In this document: positions 10,985 through 22,592 of the stretch, piece by piece
How the letters are laid out: each line of letters begins with the position of its first letter
Numbering within the stretch: position 1 is the first letter of the stretch
Assembly (NCBI GenBank): GCA_940337035.1
Contig: CALNHX010005861.1
Span: 35,726-99,725, forward strand
Length of the DNA: 64,000 nucleotides
Direction of reading: 5' to 3'
From: Agriotes lineatus
Taxonomy: Eukaryota; Arthropoda; Insecta; Coleoptera; Elateridae
Position numbers and translations under genes: made by a program
Notes under the pieces: generated by a model
Told to the model about the DNA's origin: nothing
Database searches by the model: none
Seen by the model: the letters and a program-made list of their open reading frames with translations, nothing else

Positions 10985-11935
10985 ATAATTTTGCGGCTAT
11001 GAAATAGTTATTTATACGAGTAGCTAAAATTTCACTGTTTTGCAAGCGTTAGAAAGTGCAAAAAGAAGTTTTAGATACGATTTGTATACATAATTTTTTC
11101 GACTACCACATTTTTATTCTAATAAGATTACAAGACTTCAACGTCATTTCAATTGAAAACTCATTAAAATCATGTTAGATATGCTTTCATTGTTTTAAAC
11201 TGAAAACTCACCACATTTAATAGACAGTTTTGACAGAAGTGTGCAATAAAGTGGCAAATGCGTGCAATAACATTTTTATTGCATAGTCTGCAATAACAAC
11301 TTGCTTTTGACATAAGGAAAGTGTCAAATAATAGCCTCCTTTAGAAAATCGTAGTTGAAAATAGTTATTTATACAACGAGTAACTAAAGTGTCACTTTTT
11401 TGCACGCGTGAGAAAGTTTAAAAATGAGCTTTGGGCTCATTTTTTAAATCTCACAGATACAAAAGAAGCCTTAGATATGAGTTGTATACATAATTTTTTC
11501 GACTACCATACATATGTATGCTAAAAGAGATTACAAAACGTCAACGTCATTTTAAATTGAATACTCATTAAAAATAAAGTTAGGTATGTTTTCATTACTT
11601 TAAATTGAAAACTCACCACATTTAATACACAGTTTTGACAGAAGTGTGCAATAAAGTGACAGATGTGTGCAATAATTAAATTTAAAACAATGAAAGCATA
11701 CCTAATATTATTTTTAATGAGTTTTTAATTTGAAATGACATTGACGTTTTGTAATCACTTTTATCATAAATATGTGGTAGTCGAAAAAAATATGTAAACA
11801 ACTCGTATGTAAAGCTTTTTTTTTGCACTTGTGAGATTTAAAGAATTCACCTTCGGCTCATTCTTTAAGCTTTCTCACGCGTGCAAAAAAGTGGCACTTC
11901 AGCTACCCGTTGTATAAATAACTATTACGGACTGC
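10985..11935. repeat. Two direct and one inverted copy of a ~270-bp repeat
   Basis: Direct copies run from about 10985 to 11260 and from about 11345 to 11660. An inverted copy runs from about 11680 to 11935. Shared stretches include tagttatttatac, ttttttcgactaccac and gacagaagtgtgcaataaag. The last two copies form a large palindrome centred near 11660. Small open frames here are not credible genes. Confidence 0.75.
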
Positions 11936-12043
11936 TGCAGCATGTTAGCTTCGATTATTATTAAAAACCTGGAATAGTGTCTTATAAAAATCGTGATTTT
12001 GTTATAATTCCGCTCACCCCATCCACATTACTTATTTACGTTA

Positions 12044-13331
12044 TACAGGGTGCTGCGTTGACGGACGAAACATACAAAACCCTCATGCTAATTACGAGGC
12101 ATTCAAATATTGGCTTCTTAATGATTTTACACAAAATTACATTTAGTTTTTTTAAAAGAACAGTGCATAGTGCCCCAATTTATGTAATTTCACATATTTT
12201 ATTGCCCAAAACTTAAAATGAACAGGTATTATTAAATATTTTGATAAAATTAATAGGTATTATTAATGATGTTGATAAGATTTTGAAATTTGAAGTAAAA
12301 ATATGAAAGCAATCTGAGCAATTTATTTCTCGAGCGTTGACAGTAATTTTATGAAATACGTATTTTACCCGTTTCTTATACGGTGTGTTCCAAAAGGAAT
12401 TGCATAACGGTTGGCCATGGAATATAAAAGTAATGTCAACAGCAAGCTTTAGAATTCGTTAACTGTCATCACTGTTGTTGTTATTGTAAGTTTATATTAT
12501 ACGCTGTTATCGTGATTGAAAGATTGCTGTCTCTAAAACTTGCTGTCGACATTGGTTTTATTTTTCATGCCAACCCTTGTGTAATTTCTGTTTGAACACA
12601 TGGTATAAAGGTGTCTTGAATGTAAAAATGACTTCATTGTTACATGCTTGAGCAAATGTCTTTTGTTTTTGTATCTGATGTAGAAATTCTTATTTCAATC
12701 AGCCGTTTTCAACTAGGTTTATCAGTCACCTGTCAACTTTCAACAGTCCCTGATCAACACCAATTTTATATTTTGTTTTAAAATTTCAAAAGTTACCTAA
12801 CACATTTTTTATAGCTATTTGTATTACTAAGGAGGAAAATGTATCATTCCCTTCCGTGGATGTAGTTTAATTCTCCAGCGTTAGCGAAAACAGTACCAAT
12901 CAATTGTAATCATCCAAAGGAGAAAATGACATTTTAGTCCAGAGTTATACATATGACACTTTTACATTTTATAATGAGACTATGTCTTGTATTCAGCTGC
13001 ATTCAAAAATATTTAAATGTGAAAATGAGGAGGCTAGTTAATTTATGATTAATAAAATTGCCTCCCGTCTTTAATGGCAACGGGAGTCAATGTAGCCTAT
13101 TATATTTCCTCCCACTGCCATTGGAAACCGACCAGGTAACCAAACGTATATTTTCGGAAAACAGACGACAGAACATGTCACTTTCGTGTAAAGGAGTAAA
13201 AAAGTATTTTCGAACTGAGCCAATAAAAAATGCTCAATTTTCGCCAATTGGATCACCATGTAGTGTTCTTTAGAAAATCTAAATAGATTTTTGCTGTCAA
13301 ACAATTAAGAAATCCAATGCTGCACCCTGTA
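12044..13331. mobile_element. TACAGGGTG-ended DNA element, non-autonomous
   Basis: The left end TACAGGGTGCTGCGTTG and the inverted right end TACAGGGTGCAGCATTG differ at two positions. The element is about 1.29 kb. A TA dinucleotide flanks the ends, as in Tc1/mariner-type transposons. No transposase fragment was recognised. It is nested in the hAT-like block. Confidence 0.6.
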
Positions 13332-14550
13332 TATTTAGGTAAGTTACATATTTTCGTCATTCAGCCTCATATTACGCGTATTTAATAGTAGATTGTTCTA
13401 CAAGTTAAGAAAAATTAGTTTAATTTATGCGAACGATGCAAAGCGAGTGGATTAATTTTACACGAACATGGAAAAATCACTTTAATAACATATTCAGCGT
13501 GCTATTTTTTCTAATACCATTGCAAAACCTAGCCAAAATGAAATTCGACATTTCTTGATATTCGAAGAAATTTTATTTTTTTAATAGGCAGTCGAAATCG
13601 TCATTAAAATACGAGATATCGGCAGTGTTTTACGACTTTTTGTAGGCGGCTAGGCGATAGGTAAACGTCAACCGACGTCGACATAATCTACAAAAAAGCT
13701 CAGCTTCAGTGATAGCCTATGTGGAAATTAATATAAAAAGAAAAAAATTTAAATTGTTATGATTACCTTTATTTATTTACTTACATCTTACATCAAAACA
13801 AACTAAAAGCTTTTGGTTTTGGTGAACGGTGCATGTAACTACAAGATTTAATTATCAAAAAACCTTCAAAACTGATAAAGTATGTAGGTTACTATAGTTA
13901 ACAAAACATAAAAATTAAGCATTTTTAGATTACGATCACGAATCGACACGACACTAATGATAGTTGCAATTGCAACTTGCAAGAAAGTTCTACTAAATAC
14001 AACTATATAACAATAATTTCTATTGAAAGTAATTGATGTTGTACAATTACAATTACCAAGTAATTGGTAATTGAATTACTATTTCATGTGAGTAATTGAA
14101 ATCTCTGGTAATTCAATTACTTCATTGGGCGGTAATTGGTAATTAATAATTAATTACTTTTTAAAGTAATTTGCCCAGCTCTGTATCATGGCAAGGGTGG
14201 TTTTTTATATTCGAAACAAAACATTGAATTTATAGAAAATATTAAAAGTATATCGTCCAAAAAATGTAATCGAATAGGTATTCGGTGCGCTAAACATTTT
14301 ATTCACAATCACATTGTAATGTGTCAATTTCATGACATGACAACAGCTGGGAACTAGATGATTACTTGAAACTAGCCAGGAAATTATTACATACCCCGAA
14401 AAATATTACATACCTGAAGAGTGAGGTGTTTCCATGGTAACAAAACATTGAGTGGGTTGTTTTCATGGTAACAAAAATATTAGCTACATCAAGATATCTA
14501 TTATTCAGAATTCAATTGTAGTTATTTTTAAAATTAGATGATTGCGAATA

Positions 14551-14690
14551 AAATAGTATACATACCACGGTGGAAAGTTTCATCCCTGTCTCGAGATAAA
14601 GTTAACCTCGACGCTACGCGTCTCGGTAAACTACCTAATCTCTCGACAGTAATGAAACACTTCCCACCTCGGTATGTAATATACTATTAT
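14551..14690. repeat. Palindrome with GC-rich apex
   Basis: The left arm (aatagtatacataccac onward) pairs with ggtatgtaatatactatt at the right. Inside, gttaacctcgacgct faces acgcgtctcggtaaac. Non-coding. Confidence 0.7.
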
Positions 14691-15401
14691 AGCGCTCGGT
14701 TTTATTAAAGCACTCAACTTCACTACCTTTCGTCGTCAACGACGATTTATTGCTTCTAACTACAAAGTAGGTCTTTCCCACCCGAGTAGACCAAGAAAAC
14801 AAATTAAAGTCAACTAAATTAATATGGCGCCGGACGTTGGAAAATTGTTTAGCGTAATGATGTAGTTATGTGTTATCACGGGTGTTTCAATACAATTAAA
14901 TCGTGGTATATCTATTATCTACCAATTATTTATCGTTACCGGAGCGTGGTTAAATAAATTCGGACTACGTGCAGTATGTTTGTAATATAACCCAAAATAC
15001 ATAAAACTTCTTATTTATAGGCGGTGTGTCTGGTATGTATGTTAGACAGTTGTCTGATTGCATGCACAACATAAGGAAACGTTAGTGGTAAATGGTGTGT
15101 GCTACGTAGCAATGCTTTGTCGCATCTGCCTCTTTTCGCACATAAAATGTATTCATGTATGTACATCGTTTAGCTCATTTTTGTTGTTTATGGATTTTTC
15201 AATTTTGGCTATCTTATCATTCATGAACCATTTTTGCTTACACTGCAATTTAATTTTGCTTTTTAACAAAACTTGACGAACTTCCTAATGTTGCGTTTGG
15301 CATTGTTAGATGCAACAATACAATATTTGTAAATGTGTAATAATGTTTCAGTAAGTAATTGCCTAACAAGCATTCGTAATATGAAATTTCTTTTCTTTCA
15401 G

Positions 15402-15485
15402 AACCTCGACAAACTTTCAAATGTCGTTAGATGTATTGGCAACAGGATGTCTTCTGATTCTGTAAATTTACACCACTGGCTTCAG
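15402..15485 (+). other. Candidate orphan exon (84 nt)
   Basis: A pyrimidine-rich acceptor (ttttctttcag) and a CAG|GTATAA donor bound 84 nt with one open frame, beginning NLDKLSNVVRCIGNRMSSDS. I do not recognise the peptide. No neighbouring exons were found and a frame of this length is expected by chance fairly often, so this is only a pointer. Confidence 0.18.
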
Positions 15486-15855
15486 GTATAAATTGAGACA
15501 GTTCTCACCTAAATAAGAATAGACTGTTAGCAATCATGAAACACTGGACACACTCAAAAATAATATACAAGGGAAATTAGAATAGTAATTTACAATATAC
15601 TCGTAAGTAATGTGACCGAGCTTTTTTACATTACGAGAAAATAGTTGGAATGAACGAGCGATGTTAGAAGCGAGTTCTTTAAAATTCTTGAGTAGTATAG
15701 AAAGCAGATAACATTAGGTATTTCGTAAAGATTTATTTTGCCCTAAAATAATAATTCTTCAAAAAATAGGAAAATTATTTTTAATCACGCTTATAACAGT
15801 GAGACATAAGTATGCTATGGCTATCACTAGTGGGATAAAAACCATAACTCACTAC

Positions 15856-15996
15856 TGTATTGTTGGTAGCACTGTCAGGCTACGTCAAATTGGAGATTAG
15901 CACGTTAAGTTTTGCTCAATCTGTGTCAAATAACAAACAAAACCTGACCTACTAAGTACGAATTTGACGTCGACTGACAGTGCCACCAACAATACA
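15856..15996. mobile_element. Diverged single copy of the palindromic array element
   Basis: An inverted repeat from tgtattgttggtagcactgt to gacagtgccaccaacaatac. Its outer motif gttggt(a/g)gcactgt matches the units of the 24797-28650 array, but the interior has diverged. Non-coding. Confidence 0.75.
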
Positions 15997-17049
15997 CTTG
16001 ACTATTGCCACACGTACAACACGAATCCCAAGTGACTAATTATAAATTTATTTGATCTCTCGGTACCTTAGTTCACTTCCAAGTAATTTGTCACTTTAAC
16101 TTTTCACAGCTGTTAATACAAAATTTATGTTTAGTAGATATTTATTGAGTTGTTGGATAAACATTTTTGTAAGACACGCGAGAAAAGTCTTAAGTATAAG
16201 AATAAATTCTAATAAAATTTGGTTATGTTATGATTTTCAACAGTAACGTACTTATTAAGTGCATAGTAACTTTTCGATAATCCTGGTTTGAGACTGCTTG
16301 TTGCGATGAAAATCTTTATGACGGCAGAGCTGGACTGCAGATTCTCTAAAGGAGGGAAAGTTTTGAGTTAAGTGGAATTAAATCAAATTGTATTCTTTCG
16401 TTCAACTACAAAACAATCCTTTCCAGAATTAGTTTTTTCTGACTTGACAGTTGTTCTGTATTACTGACAACTTCAGAGCTGTTTTGATTTTATTTAATTT
16501 AATTGAACAACGAAAATATGAAAGTAAAAAATACCGAATCAAATATACCCCATCACTGTAGAGGCAAAGTAGATCCACAATCTAAAAACTGCAACTAACC
16601 TAACAAACAATAATGACACATCCCAACGAGTTTTGCTTTTAAACTTTATCTAATGAATTCCTATAGGTATCTCCTAGTTAGAACAAACAACAAAGCATTT
16701 ACTAATATGCATGTGTTATACATTAATAGATTACACAATTAAATTTGTTTCAAAAGAGTTTGGTTGGGGTTGAGAATCTATCGATGATCCTAGAAGTGAA
16801 GCAACAAATATTGAGATGTGAAAGCCATGACCCTTGAGGACAGTAATTTTAAAGTGTTCACAATCATACAGCATTGGAAATATTCGAACTTAGCGTTCGG
16901 TCAATAGGGCATGGAAAAGCTTCAGCAAGATGGGTTCCCTAGCTTGTTTTCTCCCAAACAAAACAAAAAAACCATTGCAGGAAAATGTTACCTTGTACTC
17001 AGTCAACTTGATTATAGTTCATGGGTGATTGAATGTCACCATGTTGCGT
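15997..17049. other. Non-coding stretch
   Basis: No gene or clear repeat was recognised. A short stretch near 16255-16300 resembles the start of the palindrome at 63640 (shared aagtgcatagt and cgataat). Confidence 0.5.
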
Positions 17050-17190
17050 AAATAGTATATTATGATACTAGTGTATAAGTACGCCTTTAAAGCATGTGCG
17101 ACCAGTTTAAGAGCACTATGCGAAGTGGAGTGCTTTTAACGTCGCCAGTGCTTTATTGGCACTTATACACGTGTATTATTCGCTATTTTT
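17050..17190. repeat. Palindrome with GCGAAG apex
   Basis: The outer stem pairs actagtgtataagt with acttatacacgtgt. The inner stem pairs aagagcact with agtgctttt around the apex atgcgaagtgg. Non-coding. Confidence 0.7.
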
Positions 17191-17504
17191 TCTACGATCG
17201 TAACAGAAATATAAAAACTTAGTACGGTGACACTTTTTCCATCACATTGTGTTGGATTGTGTTGGATATTCTTGGTTATGTTGACGTTCAAACTTGCAGC
17301 AAGTGTATTTTATTTATTTTTTCTACAGCCGTGATTTTAAACTGTTTCCAAGGGTCATATGCGGCGTGCTTTATGTTGTCTATAAAACACGCCATTCCAT
17401 TTAAAGCACGGAGTACTTTAAGAGTTTATAAAACCTTATTTGTGAAAATTAAAAGTACAGTTATTATATCGGACCGATTTGTATACGGAGCCCCGGGTGC
17501 TCGA

Positions 17505-17810
17505 TTGGAGAGGGGCGGAGCCCGATGGCCCCCTTGGAGAGGGGCGGAGCCCCGATGGCCCCCTTGGAGAGGGGTGAAGCTCCAAGAGCCCCCTTGGAGA
17601 GGGGCCGAGCCCTGAGGGCCCCCTTGGAGAGGGGCGAAGTCCCGATGGCCCCCTTAGAGAGGGGCGGAGTTCCAAGACCCCCTTGGAGAGGGGCCGAGCC
17701 CTGAGGGCCCCCTTGGAGAAGGGCCGAGTCCCGAGCGCCCCCTTGGAGATGGGCGGAGCCCGAGGGCACCCTTGGAGAGGGGTGGAGCTCCAAGAGCCCC
17801 TTGGAGAAAT
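17505..17810. repeat. GC-rich ~30-bp minisatellite
   Basis: About ten imperfect tandem units of roughly 29-30 bp, each with the core ttggagaggggcggagccc followed by a ...ggcccc spacer. This is a sharp GC-rich island in an AT-rich background. Both strands stay open in overlapping frames because the period is near a multiple of three; these low-complexity peptides are not considered genes. Confidence 0.9.
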
Positions 17811-19240
17811 ATCCGTTTTGGGCCTCTAGGAACCCAAAAAAGTGGTTTTTAAAAAATGTCTGTCTGTGTGTGGGTGTGTGGGTGGGTGACGCTCCTACAG
17901 CCGAAAGTATTGCTCCACTTTTGATGCGCTTTGGAATGCGGGGGTGTATCGAAAATTCATCGACAAAATAAGCTTTTCAAAAAAATCCGAAACCGGAAGC
18001 GGAAGTTACGCATGTTTTTTTGGTATCACTGTTTTCATGATTAAAATTTTGAAAATTTTATCGCGGATAACGATAGAGGGTCATAAGACAAATCTGTTAG
18101 TTTTTTGCCGAACTCGCTAGGTTTAAAATGAAGGGCGCTATGATTTTTTAAAAATATTGAGTTTAACGCCCTATTACTCAAAAACGGATGAATCGATTCA
18201 ATTGATTTTTTTTTCTGAATAGTATATGAAGGCTAACATGAGGTGATATAAAAAGTGTTTTGAAAAATATTAAGGGGCCTAAATTACAAATTTTCAAAAT
18301 TTTGGAAATTTTATAAAAATCATTTCTCAAAAACTGCCCACAGGAATTTGTTTAACCTTCATACACTGATAGACCCCGAAAAGGGCTATCGATCTGTTTT
18401 TTAAAGAATCTCATGAATTATCTGTGGCGCCCTCTACGAAGCTTTGAAGTTTGAAAATTTAAACCCCTTTAATTAATAAACAAAACAAGATAGGTAGCTG
18501 GGGTTTTCACTGAATTGCTCAGTGCATAATGGAGCATATGAATATGCAAAAAAATATTACACTCGTGGATATATGTAAGCGCACCGGCCCCCTCCCCCCT
18601 CTATTTTTGAAAAATAATTTTTTTATTCTAACGGTTGTTATATTTTTGCGTCAAAGAATCTTTTTCCGCGAAAATAAAAAAAATCGATTTTGTATTCCCT
18701 AGAAAATATAATTTCCAGGTACTTAGAAAATTTCACCTCGGTGCTACAGCCGTTTTGAGGAAAATAATACATAAACTAGCACAGTGGCGGCTTGTCCACT
18801 TGGCGCCATCTACAGAAGCTCGGTGGTCACGTTTTGAACTACACATTCTTTTATATTTACCCGCAATTTACGTGAAAGTGTAAACGCTTATCACGGTGAA
18901 GACGTGAGTCATCGAGTTGAAATTTTGATATGTTGTAAAGACTGTTGAATAAAGACGATATGAACAGTTTCCAGTATGGGAAAGTCCAGGGAGGTAGTCA
19001 CGTTCACTTTTTTTAACTCTTATTTTTTCCTTCACTATCAAGAAAGGAAATAACTATATTCTTACATAGTTGAGAAAAGTCTAGAAAAGTTCGTGGAGTC
19101 TGAAAAAATTGCTATTTGAAAAAAAAATACTATTGCTGCCCAGTGGCATTTTGAAGTACAAAATATTATTTATTGTCAGGTTATAGCGGATATTTGGGCT
19201 CTCTATAAGCAAAAGTTGGGTTTTTTGACTTTGTTTTATT
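17811..19240. other. Non-coding, dispersed-repeat-like stretch
   Basis: Starts with a tgtctgtctgtgtgtg-type run, then AT-rich sequence with no credible gene. The 82-codon frame at 18635-18883 has no recognisable features. The style resembles dispersed insect repeats, but no second copy was seen in the window. Confidence 0.45.
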
Positions 19241-19246
19241 CATATA

Positions 19247-19482
19247 CAGTCAGACCTCTCCGTTCGCGGCTTTGCGGTTCGCGGGGCATTTTTGTGCTCC
19301 CCTTTCTTTGCCGTTCGCGGATATTTGCTTTGCCATTCGCGGATGGAATTGCCACTAATCTGACGTTAACTTTAATTTGCTGTTAAAATAAACAACAGCG
19401 CATAAAAATTTGTTTACTAATGAATAATATATCAGCTTTTGTTTATTTTAACAGCGATTTAAAGTTAACGTCAGGTTAGTGA
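19247..19482. repeat. pogo/Tigger-like left end followed by a 43-bp-arm hairpin
   Basis: A TA-flanked CAGTCAGACCTCTCCGTTCG at 19247 resembles terminal repeats of pogo/Tigger-type elements, and ttcgcgg recurs three more times just inside. No partner right end was seen. A hairpin follows: cactaatctgacgttaact at about 19362 pairs with its complement near 19482. Confidence 0.45.
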
Positions 19483-20030
19483 CCTTTATAAGACCGGCCG
19501 TAAGTAAATAAAGCAGACGTATGCGGTTTATGCCATGAACACCTAAATAACATTATTTATCACGAACTTGTAAACACACTTATCGAGCCTATTTCTTTGA
19601 ATCTCTTATTACCAAATCGGACCTGAAATAAATTGTAAAATTATAACTTGAATAAACAAATGGACATTCGAGCTCTAGCTTCAAGTGGCAGACTTATGTT
19701 ACATATGGAATTTTGGTTCAAACTTTCGCACGCAAGGTCCTACGACGTTGGTCGACGTTCATACTTTCCACCGTGTCCTTATCTAAGCCTCTGAACAGTA
19801 GCTCATAGAGTAATTCGTCAGCACGAAGTGCGTTAACATTCATTTTGAAATAAATAATTTGGTCAAAATATTAAAGAACAATTGCAGGTTGCACAGCTGA
19901 TGTAATACCAAAGTTGAGCCCCACACGTTTGGCGTCAGTGAAACAATAAAGAAGCCAACCTGCGATCGATTACTAATAATAATCGATGGCAGTATAATCG
20001 CAGATCAACCCCCTTATCATTTATACACCA

Positions 20031-20120
20031 CGGTAGCTCAGAAATGTACTTACCGCAATGACCTAGCTAGCTTCAAAGTCGATGGCCTTAGGTCGCAGAT
20101 TTCTATTATCAGCTGATCGG
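20031..20120 (+). repeat. Possible tRNA-derived SINE head
   Basis: The stretch ccacggtagctcagaaatgt resembles an A box. The stretch aggtcgcagatttctatta, about 60 bp downstream, resembles a degenerate B box (consensus GGTTCGANTCC). No cloverleaf or 3' tail could be established. Confidence 0.3.
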
Positions 20121-20499
20121 CTGCAAGCTCTTTTAATAATAGTAAAAAACACAGGGCGCCAGAAATCACAGATTTCGAGAAATAAATAAAATAGTAGCAA
20201 ACATTTAAGTTTATTTAATCAACAGGTCATAATTGGTTGCAACATCTGTATTACGTCGGTAAATTGTTTATCGCAAAGTTAAAATAATGTAAGTAATACG
20301 GTATAATATTAATGCTGAAAATGCAGCACGCACAAAAAAATAAGCGAACCTCTTTTAGGCGCTTGGGTTGAATGTGATTGCAATTCAATGAAGGGATAAG
20401 TTTACCACTGTCATAGTTTTAACCGTTATCTCGGTAATGATAATAAAATGGCGTGAGAGCACTTTTTACAAAATTCTTAATATGTATTCAATTAGCAAA

Positions 20500-20745
20500 A
20501 CTATAGATTTGTGAATTATAAATTTGGGAACAATTAATACATTATGTTTTAAATTTGTAAAACATCGGTTTATGAATCTTTAATACATTACGTTTTAGAT
20601 TTGTATAGCGTAGTTTAAATTTGCAAATTGTAAATCGGAACAATTAATACATTAAGTTTTCAATTTATAAAGCGTAAATTAAATTTGTAATCAATAAATA
20701 CATTACATGTTAGCGGATTTTAAATTTGTAAAGTATAAATCTGAA
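20500..20745. repeat. Degenerate tandem repeat (~55-65 bp period)
   Basis: Four imperfect repeats of a unit with aattaatacatta(c/t)gtttt followed by aaatttgtaaa. AT-rich and non-coding. Confidence 0.65.
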
Positions 20746-20759
20746 GCGTCGTTAAGATC

Positions 20760-21500
20760 GATTCAACCAGTAAATGGGTGAACGTGGTTATCAACAAAAG
20801 TTGAAACACTAACCTGGGTGGTGATAAAAAAACGTTGTCCAGGATTAGCTTAGTGTGAGCCGACAGCAATCTCGAACTCGTGGCCGAATTTGATAATGGA
20901 ATTGACGCTCATGGCAAGTTCAGGATAACATTCCAGCAGGAGTTCCGGGCCCAAGCTATTAATTATGGTGTCAATTATGACATCAGACGTGGCGTCGATC
21001 AGGAAACCCAAATAAGAAGTCGCCCAAAAACGGCGTTCAAAAGTCCCGTCTAAGAGTGACGTTGAAAAATTACGTCAAATAATAACGTCAAAGAAAGAGC
21101 TAATAAAAAAACGAGAAATTACCAAAATGAATAACAAGCAATTAGCTTAAACATACCTGATCTTAATTATCAGCTCACAAGCGAAGTCAATTATAAATTG
21201 GTGCCGTAGCACGTGAGGAGAGCCTTCGTAGAAGCAAGTTACTTCAAACGAATGCAAAAATCAAATGGCCCAGAATAACGGAATTGCGGTTGTATGGCTC
21301 AAAGCGATAACAAATGAATTTCGGAAAAACCAAATGCAGCGCCTTTGCGCGGACAAAAGTTGATATCGTTCGAAATACAGCGAATAATAATTCAAGTGGG
21401 AATAAACAGGCTTGTCCGGAAAAGAATAAATGGAGAAACAAATAGCTAGAGCTAAAGATTTGTTTCAATTTTGGTTAGAGTTTTATTAAATCCGGAAATA
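20760..21500. other. Unassigned stretch, possible transposon relic
   Basis: Contains partly open frames (near 20890-21020 and 21240-21330) that I do not recognise. It also contains ttggtgccgtagcacg at about 21200, which resembles an LTR-element primer-binding-site context, but no LTR pair was found. Confidence 0.3.
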
Positions 21501-21502
21501 AG

Positions 21503-22289
21503 CATACGACAACTTGCCTAAGAATTTGGAGTTTCGTTGCGGACAATTTCAAGAAATCTTCACAAACAACTTCTGTATCTTTACCACGTACAAAGGGTTC
21601 AACATCTGCAGGTTACTGATTTACCAGCTAGGCCTGCTTTCTGTGAATGGCTTATAGAAGAAGCTCATGATGCAGAATTTTTTAAGAAGATTTTGTCGAT
21701 CGACGACTACTTTCACTCAAAATGGTATTTTAAATTTCCATAACACCCACATCTGCAGCGACAATAATCCACATGCAATACGTGGTGGAAATTTCCAAAT
21801 GCGGTTTTCGATCAACATATGGGCAGGTACGGTTATCTTGTAGGTTTATATGAATTACCAAATCGTTTAACTGGAGCTGTATATCACAATTTTCTATCAC
21901 ATGTGTTACCGGGGCATTTAGAAGATATGCCATTACAAATCCGAAGAAATATGTCTCTGCTACATGATGGTGCACCCGTTCATATCAGTTACGTGGTGAC
22001 TGATTATTTAAATGCTCAATTTCCTCAAAGGTGGATTGGGCGTAATGGACCTATACGTTGGCCGGTAAGGTTGCTCAATTTAACACCAGTGGATTTTTTC
22101 TTTTGGGGGTATCTAAAGTCAGGGGTGTATCAAACAGAAATTCAAACAGAGCAAGAACTTCGGGAACGTACTTTTGCTGCCATTAGGCAAGACGCTAATA
22201 TGCTAAGAACATTACAAGAAAATTGGTTAAGGCGTGCCAATACTTGTATTAATATGAGCAGCGATCATTTTGAGCAGTTATTACATTGA
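21503..22289 (+). pseudogene. Tc1/mariner-superfamily (IS630-type) transposase remnant
   Basis: The first part, frameshifted, contains FAILSIDDYF-like sequence near the first acidic site and NNPHAIRGGNFQMRFSIN. The last 156 codons (21819-22289) read ELPNRLTGAVYHNFL, LHDGAPVHISYV (second acidic site), RWIGRNGPIRWP and NLTPVDFFFWGYLKSGVYQ (third acidic site). This is the catalytic core of a very common insect transposase family. Frameshifts and stops upstream make it inactive. A TACAGGGTG-type right terminus (caccctgta) lies about 270 bp downstream at 22560; the matching left end was not seen. Confidence 0.85.
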
Positions 22290-22592
22290 TAACTTCATTC
22301 AGAAAGCAGCTATGGTTATTGTTAATTCTAATAATGTTTATACAGTTGTTACTGCATTTTGTTGCTTAGCAGTAAAGTTCTATTGTTATACATATTTACT
22401 CAATTCAGATGAAGATAATCGTGCTTCTCAAACAGTGGAGATGTATATTTTTTATATAAACCATTCATGTAAATGAAAAATGAAAGAGAGATATTCGATT
22501 TAGATTAACATCCTTTATAATTCTGTGAAGTTTGGTGGTCTATTTACCATACACCCTGTATATCACTGGAATGGGAAAAAAATCCTCTATCT

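Larger units (their letters stand above)
9981..14183. mobile_element. hAT-like bounded block with TAATTAC-rich ends
   Basis: The left end is CAGAGATGGGCAGTAATTAA and the right end is the inverted TTTGCCCAGCTCTG. Both are followed inward by many taattac/gtaatt motifs (to about 10275 on the left and from about 14030 on the right). The flanks share tcatggc, directly before the left end and two bases after the right end, close to an 8-bp duplication. No hAT transposase was recognised inside. The interior holds inverted repeats (10985-11935) and a TACAGGGTG-ended element (12044-13331). The two ends could belong to separate copies. Confidence 0.5.

Noticed and set aside
17247..17793. Overlapping open frames of 79-122 codons on both strands
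   Set aside because: They run through the 30-bp minisatellite; openness comes from the repeat period and GC content.
21190..21230. LTR primer-binding site (ttggtgccgtag)
   Set aside because: No LTR pair or retroelement coding region next to it.
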